Below, one piece after another: positions 61,011 through 64,000 of a stretch of DNA of 64,000 nucleotides. Positions within the stretch are counted from its first letter, which is position 1. The number at the start of each line of letters is the position of its first letter. Location of the stretch: the NCBI GenBank assembly GCA_963932145.1, contig OZ010578.1, forward strand, positions 25,226,316-25,290,315. The letters are read 5' to 3'. Under the pieces are notes generated by a model. The model did no database searches and was not told where the DNA came from. It worked only from the letters and a program-made list of their open reading frames with translations. Origin of the DNA: Acanthosepion lycidas (lineage: Eukaryota; Mollusca; Cephalopoda; Sepiida; Sepiidae). A program made the position numbers and the translations under genes.

Positions 61011-61830
61011 GACATCTAAGGGTATCAACAAGAACATTTATCGTTCAGATTAAAAAAAAAAAAAACAAAAAAAAACGGAGAAAGGATGCGCCATCATTAC
61101 AATAAAAATGTTGAGACTTCTAGAGGAAGTCAAGTGATGAGAACCTGTTGAGTTCTTATACGATATTTTTGGGTTGGGTGGGGGTTGAAATATGAAGGCT
61201 GCCATTTTGTTAGCCATTTTAGACCGACGTGGCGATCATAACATGTGCAAAGTAATTTTTCTATTGGGACACTGAAAATGTTTTCTTATTATTTTCCTTT
61301 TAATATTGTATTTAATAATATGTAGGATTACTCCACCTTGTCTGCTGAAGCGCTTCAAATACCGCCCGATAGGTGGTGTTATACAAATAGTATATAAGGA
61401 AATGATAAACGCTCTTTTTCTTCTTTCTTCACTCGCATCATGTGAAGTAAAAGGAGAAAAAGGCTTATCCTATTTTTGCTTACCTTCGAGGTCTTTTTAG
61501 TCCCTAGCGGATCACGTGTCGCGTATACCACATTACTATCACGGTACCATTTCATACTTAAAACGACCTCAAGCGACATCAATAATATCTCCACAAGTTA
61601 TCACATAAATATTTCTCTCCAAAACAAGAAAATACAAACGAATCAAAGCTGCTACACACAGAGCTCGTGCAAAGGTTTCTATTCTTGCGAATAGTTTTTT
61701 TTTCAAGACTCAGCATGACCAAAACAAATTCATAGATTTGCACAGAAAAAAACTTACCCCAAAATGATGTCAAAATCCGCAAATATTTTCATCCTTTGAT
61801 ATTCAGTTGCGCTTAGTTTAATTTGTACTG

Positions 61831-61837
61831 TATATAA
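61831..61837 (+). promoter_or_regulatory. Candidate TATA box for gene C
   Basis: TATATAA about 340 bp before the gene C start codon, followed by a distinctly GC-rich stretch (61880-61975) that could be the untranslated first exon implied by the acceptor at 62172. A weak donor (GTAACC) lies at 61981. AT-rich background makes this tentative. Confidence 0.3.
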
Positions 61838-62172
61838 ATGTAGGCTGAAAAAGTAAACGTTGATAAAGGGAGCGAGAGTCACAAAGCCTTGCCCGAGGCA
61901 CCCGATTAGGATTTGGCCGCCCAGGTCGGGATATTCGTGGGGTTCAGGGTGATACGCACCGGCCCTGTTGCTACAATCTCGTAACCTAAAGTCGTTACAA
62001 GCTGACGACTCTTTTAACTAATAAAAAGCTAGCTATCAGATGCTCTTTAGTATTGTTAATGCTATCATCTATCAGCTGATAATTGTTAAGTAATAAATGT
62101 AAAAAGATGATACTTGAAAATGAAAGAGTGTTTCGATTTTAACATTAATTTCCTTTTGATTTCTTTTTGTAG

Positions 62173-62247
62173 TCAGCAAGATGAAACTTTTTCTCGTATT
62201 TCTCCTCGTGGCCAGTTGCCAGGCACTTGACCTCTTCGACACTTCCA
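62173..62247 (+). CDS. Gene C exon 1 with start codon and signal peptide
   Basis: Acceptor TTCTTTTTGTAG ends at 62172. It is followed by 8 nt (TCAGCAAG) and ATG. It encodes MKLFLVFLLVASCQALDLFD then TS plus one base; donor GTAAGT. Cleavage is expected after CQA, residue 15, the same place as in gene B. Confidence 0.85.
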
Positions 62248-63621
62248 GTAAGTAAAAAAAAACAAAAACACAACTGTCTGTTTATTTATCGTTTATTTAT
62301 CTAGACGTATTTTTTTTCATGAGAAGAAAGTTATCTCTTTTCATAGGCTAAAATGAACAAAGAACACCCTTTGTAATTGTTTTTGTGAAGGCCTTGCAAT
62401 TATGATTTAAATTCTTTTGCGAAATAACATAAAAAAACATCTATTCTATAAAATGCCTAAAACGTTTTTCTTTCATGAAAAATAAACTTTTTTCCTGATC
62501 ATATGTAATAAATAAATAAATAAATAAATAAATAAACATTAATAAGCTTTTTATAAACTTCTTGTTGGTTTAGTTTGGTTTATTTTGTTCTCGAGCCACA
62601 CAATGGCTTCCAAATTTATCCCCCCACCTATTTTAAACACTTAGTAAAAAGAAATACAAGTTTGGGAACTTTCTACTTTCATCAACAAACCTCACCGTGC
62701 ACCCATAGTAATCTTATCCCAGGAAAGGAAAGCTAGAAAGGCCGTATTGGAACTGGACATTACTAGATTACATGCCGATGACGGAATAGAAAAAATATAT
62801 GAAAAGTTTGATACGCTCTTTTTAGAGTCGTTTGAACAATATATCGACGACAGAATAACATGTCAATAGACGACTACCTTTTTAACTTCGCTGTCATGTA
62901 GCAAAATTTAGGGAGCACAAACTACAATTACAAAACTCAGTACTTACCTACAGAACATTAAAAAGTACCTGAGAATGAGCGATTCGTGGAAGCAACGGTA
63001 TTAAACGTATTAAAAAAAATATAGATTGGGTGTTTTCTGACAAAAATAAAGCTTAGCGTTACTTTTCGTGGCTTTAGAGATTTATCATCGTGTTTTGTTT
63101 AACAAATTCACAAGATATTTTAATGTGTTTGTTGTTTGTCTATTATCGTTTGACTTAATTAAGAAAAACAACAAATTAACCCAAGATGTCTATTATATAT
63201 TGAACTGTAACAACTTTTGAATGCTACTGACTGGGCCTGTAAGATATCTAGGGAGGTGAGCTGATACCAAAGGTGGGCAAGTGTTCACTCTTGCGCCTTT
63301 CTCTCTGCTCTCCATAGATTAATGAGAGAGATTGTGGTGGTATCTGTTGGTAGGAGAGAGTACAGGGAGAAATGGCTTCATGCCTTTCCATAGGAAGTTA
63401 CTGTGTGATGAATATAAATTAGCTAATCGTCGATTCAATTTGCTTTGTTAGTAACGGTTACTTTGTTGTCTCTTTGTCGTAAATTTCTGTTTCAATTCTA
63501 TTTCCTTGTATATTACAGGTTATGAGTCAACGAAAGGGGCCGAATTAAAGACTCTGGTGGAAGCTGCTGAAGAGGAGATGTTCAAGTTTTTCCTGAAGGA
63601 ATACCCAGATGTTGACCCCAA
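62173..63621 (+). CDS. Gene C: secreted helical protein paralogue, 3'-truncated by window edge
   Basis: Two coding exons in the window, 62173-62247 (ATG at 62181) and 63519-63621, separated by a 1271-bp intron. Exon 2 ends in phase 2, which is what exon 3 of the family requires. The 57 residues seen begin with a 15-residue signal peptide (MKLFLVFLLVASCQA) and an acidic helical segment. Exon 2 has the same 103 nt as gene B exon 2. The remaining five exons should follow beyond 64000; 63622-64000 contains none. Gene C is divergent from gene B. Confidence 0.82.
62720..62869 (+). mobile_element. Gag-like retroelement fragment in gene C intron 1
   Basis: A 49-codon frame reads QERKARKAVLELDITRLHAD, DGIEKIYEKFDTLFLESFEQ, YIDDRITCQ. 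The pattern LELD...L.ADDG..KI.EK.D.LFL resembles a gag-like protein common in marine invertebrate retroelements. No start codon, no continuing domain; a decayed piece and not a gene C exon (phase and sequence do not fit). Confidence 0.5.
63519..63621 (+). CDS. Gene C exon 2 (103 nt, phase 1 in, phase 2 out)
   Basis: Acceptor TTGTATATTACAG and donor GTAAGT. It encodes YESTKGAELKTLVEAAEEEM then FKFFLKEYPDVDP. It aligns without gaps to gene B exon 2. Confidence 0.87.
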
Positions 63622-64000
63622 GTAAGTAATCATTTTAAAGTTATTTGGCCTAAACATAATGAAGACAGCAAATAAGTGATAGTTTGAAAGTTCTTCGATC
63701 TAAATCTGACTTGAATTTCATTAAAAGTATTTTAAATTCTTTTTGTTTTAACGACAAATCCATTGCCCAAGTTTGATCTAAAGGATTCCCTTCGATCACT
63801 CCTTAACCTTTACTCTTATGAAAGACATAAATTTGTAAATATCTAGCCTCTTACGAAGTTAAAGGCAATGAACTGAAAACCTGGAATCATTTTAAGTGTG
63901 ATTTATTCAGTACTCATTCATTAATATTTTTTTAAATCATTTCACCCCGAACGAGCTGATAAATCTACTAATGGGCAAGACGTAGCAGCGAATAAAAGAA

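Noticed and set aside
61865..61985. Small nuclear RNA gene (U1, U4 or U5)
   Set aside because: I compared remembered core motifs of these RNAs on both strands and found no consistent match.

Overview
The window looks like a piece of a large, repeat-rich animal genome. Genes are split into small exons by kilobase-scale AT-rich introns. Dinucleotide and tetranucleotide microsatellites are everywhere, and several SINE, LINE, Penelope-like, LTR, Helitron-like and mariner-MITE families are interspersed. No bacterial gene organisation is present. The repeat style (tRNA-derived SINEs, TA/CA/CTAT runs) and the lineage-restricted gene family fit a mollusc, probably an octopod cephalopod. That assignment is inference, not something proven by a marker gene.

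The only convincing protein-coding genes are three paralogues of one secreted protein family that I do not recognise by name. Gene A (+ strand, exons 3-7, 1828-9302) lacks its first two exons, which should lie before the window. Gene B (- strand, all seven coding exons, 43870 down to 15040) is complete and encodes 283 residues. Gene C (+ strand, exons 1-2, 62173-63621) runs out of the window. A and B are tail-to-tail; B and C are head-to-head about 18 kb apart. Exon lengths and splice phases match wherever two copies can be compared: exon 1 ends in phase 1, exon 2 is 103 nt, exon 3 is 100 nt, exon 4 is 127 nt, exon 5 is 68 nt, exon 6 is 192 nt, and the last exon varies. B and C also share a splice acceptor exactly 8 nt before the ATG. 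The proteins have a 15-residue signal peptide followed by predicted amphipathic helices, almost no cysteine, a conserved NDTL glycosylation sequon and a TPxPxI tail. Function is unknown.

Layout: 1-9302, gene A with TTTC-rich and minisatellite introns. 9303-15039, intergenic, with a Helitron-like fragment, a LINE fragment and SINEs. 15040-43870, gene B, whose introns hold a Helitron-like element, a Penelope-like retroelement with a nested SINE, a solo LTR, LINE fragments, inverted minisatellites and a partial copy of its own exon 3. 43871-62172, intergenic, with inverted SINE and LINE pairs, two more solo LTRs, two 80-bp mariner MITEs and a 5S rRNA/tRNA composite SINE. 62173-64000, the start of gene C, with a retroelement gag-like fragment in intron 1.

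The most interesting material is the gene family itself and the unusual number of back-to-back inverted repeats, several inside gene B introns.
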